A stretch of DNA of 64,000 nt from Bifidobacterium catenulatum PV20-2 (GCF_000800455.1 NZ_CP007456.1:620001-684000); one strand, 5' to 3'; shown: positions 50,956 to 61,835, counted from the stretch's first letter. The notes: a model not told the origin generated them from the letters alone. A program made the numbers and translations.

Positions 50956-53031
50956 TTGACGAACGAATCCGTGAATAACGAGACGATTGAGGAACTGAGG
51001 ATCTCGACGATCGATCCAAACGCACCCGCCAAGGAACGTAAGGAATTCCCCGGGTGGCTCTACGGAGTGCTGTTCATCCTGTTCGATGCGATAGGAGTGG
51101 CTGCGCTGCAAATCGGCGTCAGCGAATCCGCTACCCGTGTTCAACTTTCAAATAATATGTGGCTCACAGGCTGGGGATTCGTCGGGAAGATGTTTACCAG
51201 CGCCAATTTCGTAGCGGTGTTGAATCTGCTCCTATGGGGCGTGCTGTACGTGATTCTGCTCATGCTTACCAACCGATTCTGGGTGGCTACACCGATTTTT
51301 CTGGCGGTGACATTCATTGTTGCGGTGATTGAGCATTTCAAGGTTTCGATACGATATGAGGCGATTCTGCCGAGCGATTTGAACTTTTTGAAATCCGACG
51401 CGGGTAATCTGATGAGCTTCATGCCGGCTGGCGCGCAATGGACCATTCTGATCGCGGTCGTGGCCTTTGTGGCTTTCGTAGCGCTGTTCGTCTTCCTGAA
51501 CCATCGTGATGCGCGCCACGGCAAGCTGTTCCGAGGCTCGGACAGGCAGTCCCATGCAGTGAATGTGATTGTGCGCCTGTTGCTGATTCTGCTTCCCGGA
51601 CTGTTCTTCACGCTGTATTCGATGCAGGTGAGCACTGTCGGTTCCTGGGCCAAGAGTTTCGCCACCGTCATGGGAGACAAGCCTTCCATGTGGGATTCCG
51701 TCTACGATGCGCAACGCAATGGTCCGCTGGTGGCGTTTACCCGCCAGCTCAATCCGAGAGTCATGGTCAAGCCGGATAATTATTCCGAGGAAACCATGAA
51801 GGATGTCGCGGCCCGCTATACGAAGGAAGCGAAGAAGATCAACGCATCGCGTACCGAAAATATGACCGACAGCACGGTGATCTATGTGTTGTCTGAATCG
51901 TTCTCCGACCCGTCTCGCGTGCCGGGACTTAAGGTCAACAAGGATTCCATGCCGAAGATCCGTGAGATCAAGAAGAATACGACATCCGGCCTGATGCTGT
52001 CGTCAGGATACGGCGGCGGCACCGCCAACTTGGAATACATGGGATTGACGGGTCTTTCCATGGCGAACTTCGATTCCTCTCTGACCAGTCCGTACCAGCA
52101 GCTCGTGCCGAGCGAGCATTGGACGCCGACCATCAACCAGCTGTGGGGTGCGACGAAGAATTCCATCGGACTTCATCCGTATGAATCGTCCATGTATTCG
52201 CGTGCCACCAACTATAAGAAGTTTGGATTCTCGCACTTCTATACGTTGACCGGTCCGGACGTCATCTCGCATCAAGACAAGATCGACGATTCGCCGTATG
52301 TGTCGGATGAGGCCACGTATAAGAGCACCATTGAAGAGGTTGAGAAAACCGACGGCAACCAGTTCCTGCAGGTCATCACCATGCAGAACCACATGCCATA
52401 CCACGATTGGTATAAGAACAACGATTTCAAGGCGGAATCCACCACGGGCACTCCTTTGGAGGACGATGAGAAGGAGTCCATCGAAACCTATCAGAAGGGT
52501 GCGTCTCTGACCGACGAGGCGACCGCCGACTTCCTCGACAAGCTCGACGCCATCGACAAGCCGATCACCGTAGTATTCTACGGCGATCATCTGCCGGGCA
52601 TTTATTCGTCCGCTTCCGAAGACGACAACAATTCGCTCGCTTTGCACCTGACGGATTATTTCATCTGGTCCAACAAGGCGTCCATCTCGCAAGGCAACGA
52701 GATTGGCAACGCCGACTATTCGTCGCCGAACTTCTTCGTGGCGCAGGCCGCCGAGCATATGAACGCCAAGGTGTCCCCATATCTGGCGTTCCTTACGCAA
52801 ATGCATGAGAAGATCTCTGCCATGGAGCCGCCAGTCGTCAACAATATCCAAGGATGGGACCGTATTCCTGAAGGCCAGAACATTTATCTTGATGCTGACG
52901 GCAATCCCATGGCTGAAAGCGATTTCGATACGGAAACCAGGCAGCTGCTGGCTGACTACAAGCTGATCCAGTACGATATTACGACAGGAAAGAATTATCT
53001 GAAAGATACGGATTTCATGGATTTGCCGTGA
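50956..53031 (+). CDS. LtaS-like glycerol phosphate transferase / sulfatase-family membrane protein
   Basis: 691 aa with about five N-terminal membrane spans (to about residue 235) and a large extracellular alkaline phosphatase-fold domain. The metal and catalytic residues of LtaS-type enzymes are visible: E314 (VLSESF), nucleophile T356 in GGGTANLEY, and D544-H545 in FYGDHLPGI. It likely transfers glycerol phosphate to a glycolipid, lipoglycan or similar envelope polymer. Start is a TTG after GGAGAG; codon and length are normal for the family. Confidence 0.85.
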   Translation: MTNESVNNETIEELRISTIDPNAPAKERKEFPGWLYGVLFILFDAIGVAALQIGVSESATRVQLSNNMWLTGWGFVGKMFTSANFVAVLNLLLWGVLYVILLMLTNRFWVATPIFLAVTFIVAVIEHFKVSIRYEAILPSDLNFLKSDAGNLMSFMPAGAQWTILIAVVAFVAFVALFVFLNHRDARHGKLFRGSDRQSHAVNVIVRLLLILLPGLFFTLYSMQVSTVGSWAKSFATVMGDKPSMWDSVYDAQRNGPLVAFTRQLNPRVMVKPDNYSEETMKDVAARYTKEAKKINASRTENMTDSTVIYVLSESFSDPSRVPGLKVNKDSMPKIREIKKNTTSGLMLSSGYGGGTANLEYMGLTGLSMANFDSSLTSPYQQLVPSEHWTPTINQLWGATKNSIGLHPYESSMYSRATNYKKFGFSHFYTLTGPDVISHQDKIDDSPYVSDEATYKSTIEEVEKTDGNQFLQVITMQNHMPYHDWYKNNDFKAESTTGTPLEDDEKESIETYQKGASLTDEATADFLDKLDAIDKPITVVFYGDHLPGIYSSASEDDNNSLALHLTDYFIWSNKASISQGNEIGNADYSSPNFFVAQAAEHMNAKVSPYLAFLTQMHEKISAMEPPVVNNIQGWDRIPEGQNIYLDADGNPMAESDFDTETRQLLADYKLIQYDITTGKNYLKDTDFMDLP

Positions 53032-53182
53032 TATTTGGCAGTACGTGCGGATGATATGATAACGTCCGAATTCTTGCGCATTTTCGGATTCCGGCCTTGA
53101 TGGAAAAGGACATGGGCCGTGCCGGGTACGATTTTCAGTCGCCAGACAATGAAAAACCGCGATTGGAAGGAGGCACGGAGCC

Positions 53183-53378
53183 ATGTCCAGGGAAATCATA
53201 CAGTTCGACCAGGCCATGTTCGAGAGCAAGCTCGACGCCATGGTGCGCGAGAAGGTCGAGCGGATCGTCAACGCGATGCCCGACGCTTCAGGCGGACGAG
53301 ATCGCCAACGCCGCCACCGGTTACGGTGCCCAGGCCTCGTATGGCACCGCCGCGCAGATTCGGTCGATGTTTAGTTGA
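53183..53378 (+). pseudogene. IS256-family transposase N-terminal fragment, frameshifted
   Basis: Begins MSREIIQFDQAMFESKLDAM, then VREKVERIVNAM, like the start of bifidobacterial IS256-type transposases. The frame shifts at about 53285-53295 and continues as QADEIANAATGYGAQ to a TAG near 53376. The catalytic DDE part is absent. AAGGAGG precedes the ATG. It marks an old insertion at the left edge of the nucleoside island. Confidence 0.65.
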
Positions 53379-53386
53379 CATTGTGG

Positions 53387-53433
53387 ATTCCATGGAATGC
53401 GGTCTGATGTGTAAGCACCGCATTCCATGGAAT
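53387..53433. repeat. Perfect 17-bp inverted repeat
   Basis: Arms 53387-53403 (ATTCCATGGAATGCGGT) and 53417-53433 around a 13-nt loop; TTGACAT occurs on both outer sides in direct orientation. There is no T-run, so it may be a terminator, or a terminal inverted repeat or scar left by the insertion. Confidence 0.55.
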
Positions 53434-53468
53434 TGACATGCTTCAATCTGTTACAAATGTTCTTTTTC

Positions 53469-53502
53469 TACAATTGACAATTGTAAAAAATGCTGTTATA
53501 GT
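53469..53502 (+). promoter_or_regulatory. deoC promoter overlapped by a palindromic operator
   Basis: TTGACA (53474-53479) and TATAGT (53497-53502) with a 17-bp spacer, near consensus. The palindrome TACAATTG-A-CAATTGTA (53469-53485) covers the -35 box, fitting repressor control. TTGTAAAAAATGC (53481-53493) recurs exactly before pdp at 57391. Confidence 0.75.
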
Positions 53503-53555
53503 CATAACCGTCCCAGTCAGCCAAAGATGACTGATTCCATTGAGAAAGGCATGAC

Positions 53556-54230
53556 ATGAACCTCACCCAAGCCCAACTTGCCAAGTATATGGACCACACG
53601 CTGCTCAAGGCTTCTGCCACGGCTGACCAGATTGATGCTGTGGTGGCCGAAGCTATCGAGTACGGCACCGCATCTGTATGCGTTAATCCTTACTGGGTAC
53701 CGCGCGTCTCGAAGGCTCTCGCTGGTTCCGGTGTGGCCACTTGCACTGTTATTGGCTTCCCCCTGGGTGCCTCCACCACTGAGACTAAGGTGTTCGAAAC
53801 CCGTGACGCCATTGCCAAGGGCGCCGACGAAATCGACATGGTGATTAACATCGGTGAGCTTAAGGCCGGCAACGATGACGTGGTGCGTAACGATATCCGC
53901 GCTGTGGCCGATGCCACCCACGAGGGCGGCAAGCTGCTCAAAGTCATCATCGAAACTGCGCTGCTGACCGACGAGGAGAAAACGCGTGCCAGCAAGCTCA
54001 CCGTCGAAGGTAACGCCGACTATGTGAAGACCTCCACAGGCTTCTCCACCGCAGGTGCCACCGCCCCTGACGTGGCGCTGATGCGCAAGGCCGTCGGACC
54101 TGACTTCGGCGTCAAGGCAGCAGGTGGCATTCATACCTTGGCGGACGCCTATGCGATGATCGAGGCTGGAGCCACGCGCTTGGGCGTCTCCGCATCCGTG
54201 GCCATCCTTGAAGAGGCCGCGCGCCAGTAG
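53556..54230 (+). CDS. deoC: Deoxyribose-phosphate aldolase
   Basis: 224-aa class I aldolase splitting 2-deoxyribose 5-phosphate into acetaldehyde and glyceraldehyde 3-phosphate. [17 protein letters not shown]129 in [11 protein letters not shown] and the Schiff-base K158 in DYVKTSTGF are present, as is [17 protein letters not shown] precedes the ATG. First gene of a deoC-deoB-deoD-regulator run. Confidence 0.95.
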   Translation: MNLTQAQLAKYMDHTLLKASATADQIDAVVAEAIEYGTASVCVNPYWVPRVSKALAGSGVATCTVIGFPLGASTTETKVFETRDAIAKGADEIDMVINIGELKAGNDDVVRNDIRAVADATHEGGKLLKVIIETALLTDEEKTRASKLTVEGNADYVKTSTGFSTAGATAPDVALMRKAVGPDFGVKAAGGIHTLADAYAMIEAGATRLGVSASVAILEEAARQ

Positions 54231-54283
54231 ACTCATCAGTCTCTATGTATACGCTGTAATTTTTCGACGACGAAAGGAATGCA

Positions 54284-55492
54284 ATGACGCATAATTACCG
54301 GCGATACAAGCGTGTATTCGCTATCGCGCTCGATTCCATCGGCATCGGCGAGGCTCCGGACGCGGCCAAATTCGACGATGAGGGTGCTGACACCCTGGGG
54401 CATATCGGCGAATTCTTCAACGGCGAGCTTCACCTGCCGTATCTAGGCAAACTGGGTCTGAGCAACATCAGGCCCAGTAACCCCATTCAGGGTGTGCCGG
54501 TGGCCGAGCATGCCGTTGGCTGCTTTGGCAAGATGACGATTACCTCGCACGGCAACGATTCACTCGATGGGCATTGGGAGATGATGTGCCTGCCTGTGCG
54601 CTTCGAGATGGCCACGTTCCCAAACGGGTTCCCACAGTGGATTGTCGACAAGCTTGAAGCATTCTCCGGTCGCAAGGTTATCGTCAATAAGCCATACTCC
54701 GGCACCGAAGTCATCCATGACTATGGCGAGCATCAGATGGCCACCGGCGACTTGATTCTGTATACGTCGGGCGATTCCGTACTACAGATCGCCGCGCATG
54801 AGGATGTTATCCCGGTGAAGGAGCTGTACCGCATCTGCGAATACGCGCGTACGTTGATTAACGGTCCCGAGGTCGTGATGGGGCGAGTCATTGCCAGACC
54901 ATATGTGGGTCCGGACAAGGATCATTTCACGCGTACTGCCAATCGCCACGATTATGGCCTGGAGCCTACCGAGAAGACCGCACTCGATTTTCTTCACGAG
55001 GCGGGTGTGGATGTGCTCGCTATCGGCAAAACCAACGACATCTTCTCCGGCCATGGTATCGATCGGGGTTGGCGTAATAAGAGCAATATGGACGGCATGG
55101 ACCATGTAGACGAAGCCATGGGCCTCGATTTCACTGGCTTGTGCTTCGTGAATCTTGTGGATTTCGACGCGATGTACGGTCATCGCCGCAATGCCCAAGG
55201 CGACGGTGATGCCCTGATGGCCTTCGACGAGCGGCTGGGGCGTGTGATGGGTGCAATGCACGATGACGATCTTTTGCTCATCACCGCCGACCATGGTAAC
55301 GATCCAACCTATAAGGGCACTGATCATACGCGAGAATACGTGCCGATCCTGGCATACTCACCGTCCATGGCCAATCCCGGCCAGTCGCTTGGCACACGTG
55401 ACACGGCATCCGACATGGGCGCCACCATTCTTGACAACTTCGATGTCGAGGGCAATGGCAACGGCGTGAGTTTCTTGAACAGCATCGTCTGA
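54284..55492 (+). CDS. deoB: Phosphopentomutase
   Basis: 402-aa alkaline phosphatase-superfamily enzyme interconverting (deoxy)ribose 1- and 5-phosphate. [31 protein letters not shown] is the N-terminal metal site, with [12 protein letters not shown], the [10 protein letters not shown] loop and [21 protein letters not shown] at the second metal site. AAAGGAA precedes the ATG by about 5 nt. Confidence 0.95.
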   Translation: MTHNYRRYKRVFAIALDSIGIGEAPDAAKFDDEGADTLGHIGEFFNGELHLPYLGKLGLSNIRPSNPIQGVPVAEHAVGCFGKMTITSHGNDSLDGHWEMMCLPVRFEMATFPNGFPQWIVDKLEAFSGRKVIVNKPYSGTEVIHDYGEHQMATGDLILYTSGDSVLQIAAHEDVIPVKELYRICEYARTLINGPEVVMGRVIARPYVGPDKDHFTRTANRHDYGLEPTEKTALDFLHEAGVDVLAIGKTNDIFSGHGIDRGWRNKSNMDGMDHVDEAMGLDFTGLCFVNLVDFDAMYGHRRNAQGDGDALMAFDERLGRVMGAMHDDDLLLITADHGNDPTYKGTDHTREYVPILAYSPSMANPGQSLGTRDTASDMGATILDNFDVEGNGNGVSFLNSIV

Positions 55493-55617
55493 GTCCGCGT
55501 ATTGCTGAGCCCCGTCCAACATGATGGCGTGAAAGCGCGTCACGTTCGCAACGCATGCGCTTTCACGCGTTCGCAATATCTCATCCGTAAATCCTTTGAC
55601 CATTGAAAGGAACACTC

Positions 55618-56331
55618 ATGGCCACTCCTCACATCGAAGCCGAACCCGGCGATTACGCCGATGTCGTTCTGCTCCCCGGCGATCCGCTTCGTGCCAAATA
55701 CATCGCCGAAAACTTCCTCGAAGACGTTGTGCAGGTCAATGCTGTACGCAACTGTCTTGGCTTTACCGGCACGTACAAGGGACATCGCATCTCTACTCAG
55801 GCCTCTGGAATGGGCATACCGTCGCTATCGATCTACGTCAATGAACTTGCTAGCATCTACGGTGTCAAGACTATTATCCGCGTCGGATCCTGCGGTGGCA
55901 TGGCACCAGACGTCAAGTTGCGTGACGTGCTGCTGGCGTCTGGTTCGACTACCGATTCGGCTGTCGTCTCCAACACCTTTGGGCATGGGGTGCATTTCGC
56001 GCCATTGGCAGATTTCGGCCTGTTGCATGCCGCCTACCATGTGGCACAGGAGCGCGGCATCGACGTGAAGGTCGGCGATATTCTTGCCGCCGATCGTTTT
56101 TATAATGACGAACTCGATGTCAAGAAGCTCGCCGATTACGGCGTGCTCGGTACAGAGATGGAATCCGCCGGCTTGTACCTGCTCGGTGCAAAACTAGGCT
56201 TCCGTGCATTATCGGTGCTGACGGTATCCGATTTGCTCTTCTCTGAAGGGAAAACCACTAGTGAGGAGAGAGAGCGCACGTTCAACAATATGATTACCAT
56301 TGCGTTGGAGACGGCTATCGCCAAGGCGTAG
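55618..56331 (+). CDS. deoD: Purine nucleoside phosphorylase DeoD
   Basis: 237 aa, hexameric (E. coli-type) family. [31 protein letters not shown] is nearly the family consensus; [30 protein letters not shown] and the catalytic aspartate region [10 protein letters not shown] follow. Start at the ATG 55618 after GAAAGGAA. It phosphorolyses purine (deoxy)nucleosides and supplies sugar 1-phosphate to DeoB. Confidence 0.94.
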   Translation: MATPHIEAEPGDYADVVLLPGDPLRAKYIAENFLEDVVQVNAVRNCLGFTGTYKGHRISTQASGMGIPSLSIYVNELASIYGVKTIIRVGSCGGMAPDVKLRDVLLASGSTTDSAVVSNTFGHGVHFAPLADFGLLHAAYHVAQERGIDVKVGDILAADRFYNDELDVKKLADYGVLGTEMESAGLYLLGAKLGFRALSVLTVSDLLFSEGKTTSEERERTFNNMITIALETAIAKA

Positions 56332-56360
56332 TAAATCCGGAAATGGGGGAGGAGATGGGC

Positions 56361-57311
56361 ATGGCTGCCAAGGATCGTCGTACTGCCGAGGCGCTGAGGG
56401 TAGCGAAAATGTACTACCAGCAGGATCGCTCGCAAAGTGAGATATCCAAGGAGTTGTCCATCTCCCGTCCCACTGTCTCCCGATTGTTGCGCTATGCCCT
56501 CGATACTGGGCTGGTGCGCATCGAAATCGGTGATCCAGGTGAGACGGCCGAGCAGATGGCAGACGAGTTGTTACAACGTTATAGCCTGCGTCATGTGATT
56601 GTCGTGCCTACACGCAACATCGCGCCAGCCGATCGACTTGACACGGTCGGACATGCAGCAGCCAACTATATCGAAAGCATTGTGCGTGACGACGATATCA
56701 TCGGTATCGGCTGGGGGCGTACGGTGCATAGTGTCGGCGAGCATCTGGCGCCAAAGGACGTGCGCGGCGTGACCGTTGTGCAGATCAAGGGCAGCGCCTC
56801 GAACACCGAACACAACAACTATGGCTTCGAAAGTGCTAATGCCTTTGCCAACGCCTTCCATACGTTACCGCAGTATCTTCCGCTGCCGGTGATTTTTGAG
56901 CAGGAGCAGACCAAGGCGTTGGTGGAACGCGAGACCTATATCCGTCATATAGCCGATATGGGGCGGCGTGCCAACATAGCCGTATTCACAGTGGGTACGG
57001 TGCGCGATTCGGCAATGCTGTTCCGCTTGGGTTACCTGACTCAGCGTGAACAGTCTCATTTGCAGGCCACGGCTGTTGGCGACGTCGTTTCAAGATTCGT
57101 CGACATCGATGGGCGTGTGGTGGATGAAGATATCAACCGGCGCACCATCGGAATTGAGCTGGCAGACCTCAAGGCTACGCCGCATTCGATCTTGGTGGTT
57201 GCGTCGACGGCCAAAGTGCCGGCGACCCGTGCAGCCGTCGTTGCCGGATACGCCAATACGTTGGTGATTGACGAGGATAGCGCGCAGGATCTTCTGTCGT
57301 TCGAGAATTGA
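56361..57311 (+). CDS. deoR: SorC/DeoR-type transcriptional regulator of deoxynucleoside genes
   Basis: 316 aa. An N-terminal HTH (VAKMYYQQDRSQSEISKELSISRPTVSRLLRYA) is followed by a SorC-type sugar-phosphate-binding domain (VGHAAANYIESIVRDDDIIGIGWGRTVHSV). This matches Bacillus-type DeoR rather than E. coli DeoR. The ATG at 56361 has GGAGG at 8 nt; in-frame ATGs at 56343 and 56355 are alternatives. Set among deo genes; probably binds the shared motif before deoC and pdp and responds to deoxyribose 5-phosphate (by family). Confidence 0.85.
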   Translation: MAAKDRRTAEALRVAKMYYQQDRSQSEISKELSISRPTVSRLLRYALDTGLVRIEIGDPGETAEQMADELLQRYSLRHVIVVPTRNIAPADRLDTVGHAAANYIESIVRDDDIIGIGWGRTVHSVGEHLAPKDVRGVTVVQIKGSASNTEHNNYGFESANAFANAFHTLPQYLPLPVIFEQEQTKALVERETYIRHIADMGRRANIAVFTVGTVRDSAMLFRLGYLTQREQSHLQATAVGDVVSRFVDIDGRVVDEDINRRTIGIELADLKATPHSILVVASTAKVPATRAAVVAGYANTLVIDEDSAQDLLSFEN

Positions 57312-57361
57312 TACGGCACGCATGATGGTGCGATGCCAGGTGTCTTTGCGCACTTATTCTG

Positions 57362-57417
57362 AAAAAATGTAAACTATGCAACACGCGCATTTGTAAAAAA
57401 TGCGAAGATGTTTTAGT
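57362..57417 (+). promoter_or_regulatory. pdp promoter region with deo operator motif
   Basis: TTGTAAAAAATGC (57391-57403) is identical to the element before deoC, and AAAAAATG also occurs at 57362-57369 on the same strand. TTTAGT at about 57412-57417 could be the -10 box. Confidence 0.6.
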
Positions 57418-57461
57418 CTGTAGAAACAACATTCCGCATAAGACAAAGGAGTCGCAAATTG

Positions 57462-58760
57462 ATGCGAATGCTTGATATTATCGACGCAAAGCGAAACAAA
57501 ATCACATTGAGTGACGAACAGATCAGGTTCGTTGTCGAAGGCTATACCACTGGTGATATTCCCGACTATCAGATGAGCGCTTTGCTAATGGCAATCTGGT
57601 TCAACGGCATGACAGCCGAAGAAACCCGTGAACTGACTATGGCCATGCTCCACTCCGGCGATCAGCTGGATCTGTCGGATATTCCCGGTGTCAAAGTCGA
57701 TAAGCACTCGACAGGCGGCGTGGGCGATAAGGTCTCCATCCCGTTAGCTCCGCTGGTCGCCGCAGCCGGGCTAATCGTACCTATGATTTCCGGTAGGGGA
57801 TTGGGACATACGGGTGGCACACTCGATAAGCTCGAAGCCATTCCGGGGTACACTGTGGAGATCAATGAGGATGCGTTCAAACGCCAGCTTAAGGAAGTCG
57901 GCTGCATCATCGCCGGTGCCACGGGCAACATCGCCCCTGCGGACAAAAAGATTTATGCCTTGCGTGATGTGACCGATACCGTCGATTCCATTCCGCTGAT
58001 TGCCGGCTCAATTATGAGCAAGAAAATTGCCAGTGGCACTGACGCGCTCGTCATGGATGTCAAAACCGGCTCGGGTGCCTTCATGAAGAATGAGGAGGAC
58101 GCCAAGGCTCTGGCTCGTGCTCTTGTCGATATTGGCAAAGGCGTCGGCATGGATATCATGGCGGTTATCTCCGATATGAACCAACCGCTGGGACGTGCCA
58201 TTGGCAATGCCTTGGAAATCGAAGAGTCAATCGCGCTGCTGAAAGGTGAGGGGCCGGACGACCTGCTTGATCTGGTGCTCACCATCGGCTCGCAGATGCT
58301 GCACATGGGTGGTAAAGCTACCACTCTTGAGGAGGGCCGGAGTATTCTCGAGTCCCACATCGCAGACGGATCCGCACTGGAACGCTTCCGTATGATGATC
58401 GAGGCACAAGGCGGCGATGACACCGTGATCGACGATCCAACAATCATGCCGCAGGCCCGGTATCATATCCCGATTATTGCGGGGGAAGAGGGTGTGGTCA
58501 CTGCCATGACCAGCGACAAGCTGGGGTTGGCCTCTATGATGCTTGGTGGAGGGCGTGCCACCAAGGACGATGTGCTTGACTATGCCGTTGGCCTGACTCT
58601 GAACAAGAAAGTCGGCGATTCCGTGGCCAAAGGTGAAACATTACTGACTGTGCATTCCAATCGTGATGACATCGCTGATGTTGAACGGTTGATCCGCAAC
58701 AACATCACTATCGGCAAGGAGGCCCAACCCATCACCCTCATTCACGACATCATCGTCTGA
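57462..58760 (+). CDS. pdp: Pyrimidine-nucleoside / thymidine phosphorylase
   Basis: 432 aa. The phosphate and active-site signature [36 protein letters not shown] and [14 protein letters not shown] place it in the thymidine/pyrimidine-nucleoside phosphorylase family; the whole sequence resembles Gram-positive Pdp. AAAGGAG is ahead of the ATG, with a TTG 3 nt upstream as alternative. Confidence 0.93.
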   Translation: MRMLDIIDAKRNKITLSDEQIRFVVEGYTTGDIPDYQMSALLMAIWFNGMTAEETRELTMAMLHSGDQLDLSDIPGVKVDKHSTGGVGDKVSIPLAPLVAAAGLIVPMISGRGLGHTGGTLDKLEAIPGYTVEINEDAFKRQLKEVGCIIAGATGNIAPADKKIYALRDVTDTVDSIPLIAGSIMSKKIASGTDALVMDVKTGSGAFMKNEEDAKALARALVDIGKGVGMDIMAVISDMNQPLGRAIGNALEIEESIALLKGEGPDDLLDLVLTIGSQMLHMGGKATTLEEGRSILESHIADGSALERFRMMIEAQGGDDTVIDDPTIMPQARYHIPIIAGEEGVVTAMTSDKLGLASMMLGGGRATKDDVLDYAVGLTLNKKVGDSVAKGETLLTVHSNRDDIADVERLIRNNITIGKEAQPITLIHDIIV

Positions 58761-58826
58761 TGCGGTCAATGAAGTCCGATATTAGACATCACACAAGAAC
58801 ATAAACCATAAGAAAGGTACCCTCCC

Positions 58827-60155
58827 ATGTATCTTGCCATCAACATCCTCGGCCTGCTGGTCTTCCTTGCCGTAGGTTGGGTATTCTCCAATAATCGTAA
58901 GGACATCAAATGGAAGTCGGTTGGCTGCATGGTTGTCCTCAACCTCGTCATTGCCTTCTTGCTGACTAGCTTCGAAGCCGGTCGTGCCGTAGTCAAGGCG
59001 GCTGCCGACGGCTTTGCCTGGATCGTCAATATCTCCTATAAGGGCATTAATTTCGCTCTTGCGAACTGGGTTGGGGCCAATGGCGTTGACCCGTCCCCGG
59101 TCAATTTCATCGCTTCGGCGTTGTTGCCTATTCTCCTGATTGTCCCGCTGTTCGATATCCTGACTTACATTGGTTTGCTCCCATGGGTCATCAAATGGAT
59201 CGGCCGTGGTCTGAGCTTCATCACCCGCCGTCCGAAGTTTGAGACCTTCTATGCGGTCGAGATGATGTTCCTGGGCAACACCGAGGCTCTGGCTGTCTCC
59301 AAGATTCAGCTTCAGCGCATGAAGGCAGGACGTAATGTAGTGCTCGCCATGATGTCGATGAGCTGCATCACTGCCGCTATTGTCGGTTCCTATATTCAGA
59401 TGGTCCCTGGCGAATATGTCATCACCGCCATCCCGTTGAACTGCATCAACGCCCTTATCGTTTCTCACATGCTCTATCCTGTGGAGGTCACTCCGGAAGA
59501 GGACGTCATCTATGGTCTTGCTGATTCCGAGGCGGATGTCTTCGAAGGCCTGAGCGATGAGGAGCGTGCCAAGAAGGAGGCCGCCATCGCCAAGTACAAC
59601 GCGATGCCGTGGTATAAGCAGCTCTATCACAAGGATCCTGCAGTTCCGAAGAAGGAGCCGTTCTTCTCCTTCCTCGGCGACTCTATTCTCGGCGCCGGCA
59701 AGCTGGTGCTTATTATCACTGCCAATGTCATTGCCTTCGTGGCGCTTGCAGGACTCATCGATGCTTTCCTGGGCATGATTTGGGAGCACCTTTCCCTCGA
59801 ATCCATCCTTGGCGTAATCATGTACATCCCGGCGCTACTCTTCGGTCTTGACCCGAGTACTGCATGGTCGATGTCTGAGCTCATGGGGCTTAAGCTTGTG
59901 ACCAATGAATTCGTGGTCATGGGCCAGATCACTGGTGATATCGCCACCTATGCTGAGCACTACAAGGCAGTACTCACCGTGTTCATCACCTCCTTCGCCA
60001 ACTTCTCCACCTTAGGTATGGTCATCGGCTGCTTCAAGGGCATCGTCGATAAGGAGAAGAATGATGCAATCTCCAAGCAGGTGGGTCGTATGCTCCTTGC
60101 CGGCATCCTCGTCTCCTGCCTGTCCGCCGCCATTGTCGGTCTGTTCGTCTGGTAA
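58827..60155 (+). CDS. nupC: Concentrative nucleoside transporter (NupC/CNT family)
   Basis: 442-aa membrane protein with eight to ten spans. LPILLIVPLFDILTYIGLLPWVI, MMFLGNTEALAVSKI (substrate-binding motif) and the C-terminal FANFSTLGMVIGCFKGI are CNT hallmarks. A hydrophilic loop of about 60 residues (VTPEEDVIYGLADSEADVFE...) is inserted in the middle. AAAGG precedes the ATG. Follows pdp by 66 bp. Confidence 0.9.
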   Translation: MYLAINILGLLVFLAVGWVFSNNRKDIKWKSVGCMVVLNLVIAFLLTSFEAGRAVVKAAADGFAWIVNISYKGINFALANWVGANGVDPSPVNFIASALLPILLIVPLFDILTYIGLLPWVIKWIGRGLSFITRRPKFETFYAVEMMFLGNTEALAVSKIQLQRMKAGRNVVLAMMSMSCITAAIVGSYIQMVPGEYVITAIPLNCINALIVSHMLYPVEVTPEEDVIYGLADSEADVFEGLSDEERAKKEAAIAKYNAMPWYKQLYHKDPAVPKKEPFFSFLGDSILGAGKLVLIITANVIAFVALAGLIDAFLGMIWEHLSLESILGVIMYIPALLFGLDPSTAWSMSELMGLKLVTNEFVVMGQITGDIATYAEHYKAVLTVFITSFANFSTLGMVIGCFKGIVDKEKNDAISKQVGRMLLAGILVSCLSAAIVGLFVW

Positions 60156-60331
60156 GACACAAACCGATTGTGCTTGGGATTCCTCCTCCTGAGCATTGTG
60201 ATTCGGCCGCCGAAATTCCTGATTCCGGTGGCCGGATTCATTTCGCTGCACTCGTGATTCCAATTCATGTCGGTTTCCCGTATTCGTTCTTCCAAGATCC
60301 GTACTGATTGGTTTGACGGAAAGGACATCAT

Positions 60332-61717
60332 ATGAGCGACATCACTTCCACGGCACACAATGTTCCCGATACCGCTTCCGAAGAGTCTGACACTGCTGTC
60401 GATGTTGCCGCAGTCAGTGCCAAAGCTCGTAAGACGCTGTTTCCATTGCTGTTTGTCTATCTTTTGGGCACGCTCGCTATTCACGCGTTCAACTTAGTGT
60501 TCCATGAGATTGGTGCCGATTTGGATGCTGGGGCATCCGCTTCACTGATCACGGCCATCCCCGGAGTCGTCTTAGGCATTGTATGTTTTGTGTTCGGTTC
60601 ACTCGGTGATTTCATTTCCCTGCGCAGGATGACTGTCATTGGCATTATGGTGCTGGCCGCAGGGTCCATAGGCGGGTTTCTCCTTCATGGATCCCTGTGG
60701 TGGGTGATTGTGTTCCGCGTGGTGCAGACCGTGGGATTCCAAACCGCTGGCTCTGCATATTTGGTTATCGTGGCTCGATACCTTAAACCGGGGGAGAAAC
60801 TGCTGTGGTTCGGCCTGTTTACCGCCTCCTATCAGCTGGGAACGGCTGCCGGTGTGCTCATCGGTGGCTGGCTCGGATCGATCGACTGGTCGCTGATGTT
60901 CTTAGTGCCGCTGCTGGGATTGTTCACTCTGCCGGTTCTGATGAGGAATCTTCCTGACACGGGAACCGGAGCGCATGTCGATGTGCCAGGGTTCGCGTTA
61001 TTTGGTGCAGGCATCCTATTTCTCACCTTGTTCTTCTCGCTATCGCAATGGTGGATGGTCGCAGTGTCCGTGGCGTTGTTCATCCTGTTTGCTGTATATA
61101 TCGCCAAGGCGCGTGAGCCGTTTATGACCACCTCGTTCTTCACGAATAGGCGATGGGCTACTGCCGTGCTCACTATCGTCATCATCTATTTCATCAATTT
61201 TGCAATTAGTCCGCTGCTGAATGCACTCGGCGGTGAAGTATACGGCATGGGGGCCTTTCAGGTAGCGCTGGTCATGTTGGTGCCATTGCTGCTGGCCGCC
61301 TGCTCCGGTGCGCTGTCAGGGCGCATAGCGGGGCATATCGGCAGATTTGCCGCCATTGTGCTCGGATGCACGCTGATGGCGGTGGGTCTGGTGGCCATGG
61401 CATTCGCATCCGGTGTGAGCATGGTTGCTGTAGGTGCTTCCCTCGCGGTGTTTTATATCGGTATGGCCATGCTGTATTCGCCGGTATCGTCCACGGTACT
61501 TGATGCGTTGGGTCCGGAAGAATATGGCCGTGGTGTCGGCATGAACGATCTTGCTCTGCAAGGCGGAGGCTCGGTGGGCATTGCTGTGTTCGGCGGATAT
61601 ATTGCCGTGCGTCCTTTCTCTGCTGTAAATGCCACCACGTTATTTCTGGTATTCGCCCTTATCGCTGCGTTTGCAGTGGTATGGACGGTTCTTCATCGTC
61701 GCCTGTGGCGGATTTGA
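60332..61717 (+). CDS. Major facilitator superfamily transporter
   Basis: 461 aa with about 12-14 hydrophobic segments after a 35-residue cytoplasmic N-terminus. GSLGDFISLRRMTVIGIMVL is the MFS loop 2-3 motif and FRVVQTVGFQTAGSAYLVIVARYL resembles the drug:H+ antiporter motif. Its place in a nucleoside cluster suggests nucleoside, base or sugar traffic, unproven. The 176-bp gap before it holds a GGCC...GGCC hairpin (about 60210-60235). AAAGGA precedes the ATG. Confidence 0.82.
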   Translation: MSDITSTAHNVPDTASEESDTAVDVAAVSAKARKTLFPLLFVYLLGTLAIHAFNLVFHEIGADLDAGASASLITAIPGVVLGIVCFVFGSLGDFISLRRMTVIGIMVLAAGSIGGFLLHGSLWWVIVFRVVQTVGFQTAGSAYLVIVARYLKPGEKLLWFGLFTASYQLGTAAGVLIGGWLGSIDWSLMFLVPLLGLFTLPVLMRNLPDTGTGAHVDVPGFALFGAGILFLTLFFSLSQWWMVAVSVALFILFAVYIAKAREPFMTTSFFTNRRWATAVLTIVIIYFINFAISPLLNALGGEVYGMGAFQVALVMLVPLLLAACSGALSGRIAGHIGRFAAIVLGCTLMAVGLVAMAFASGVSMVAVGASLAVFYIGMAMLYSPVSSTVLDALGPEEYGRGVGMNDLALQGGGSVGIAVFGGYIAVRPFSAVNATTLFLVFALIAAFAVVWTVLHRRLWRI

Positions 61718-61835
61718 GAAAATGCGTGTATACCCGTAGATATTCCGAAACGCCGGTCAATGGCCAATCGATAGTTCTCTACCAACCGTCCTGTTAACTA
61801 ATTGTCAACCAAATCACTCATCAAAGGAGATCCAT

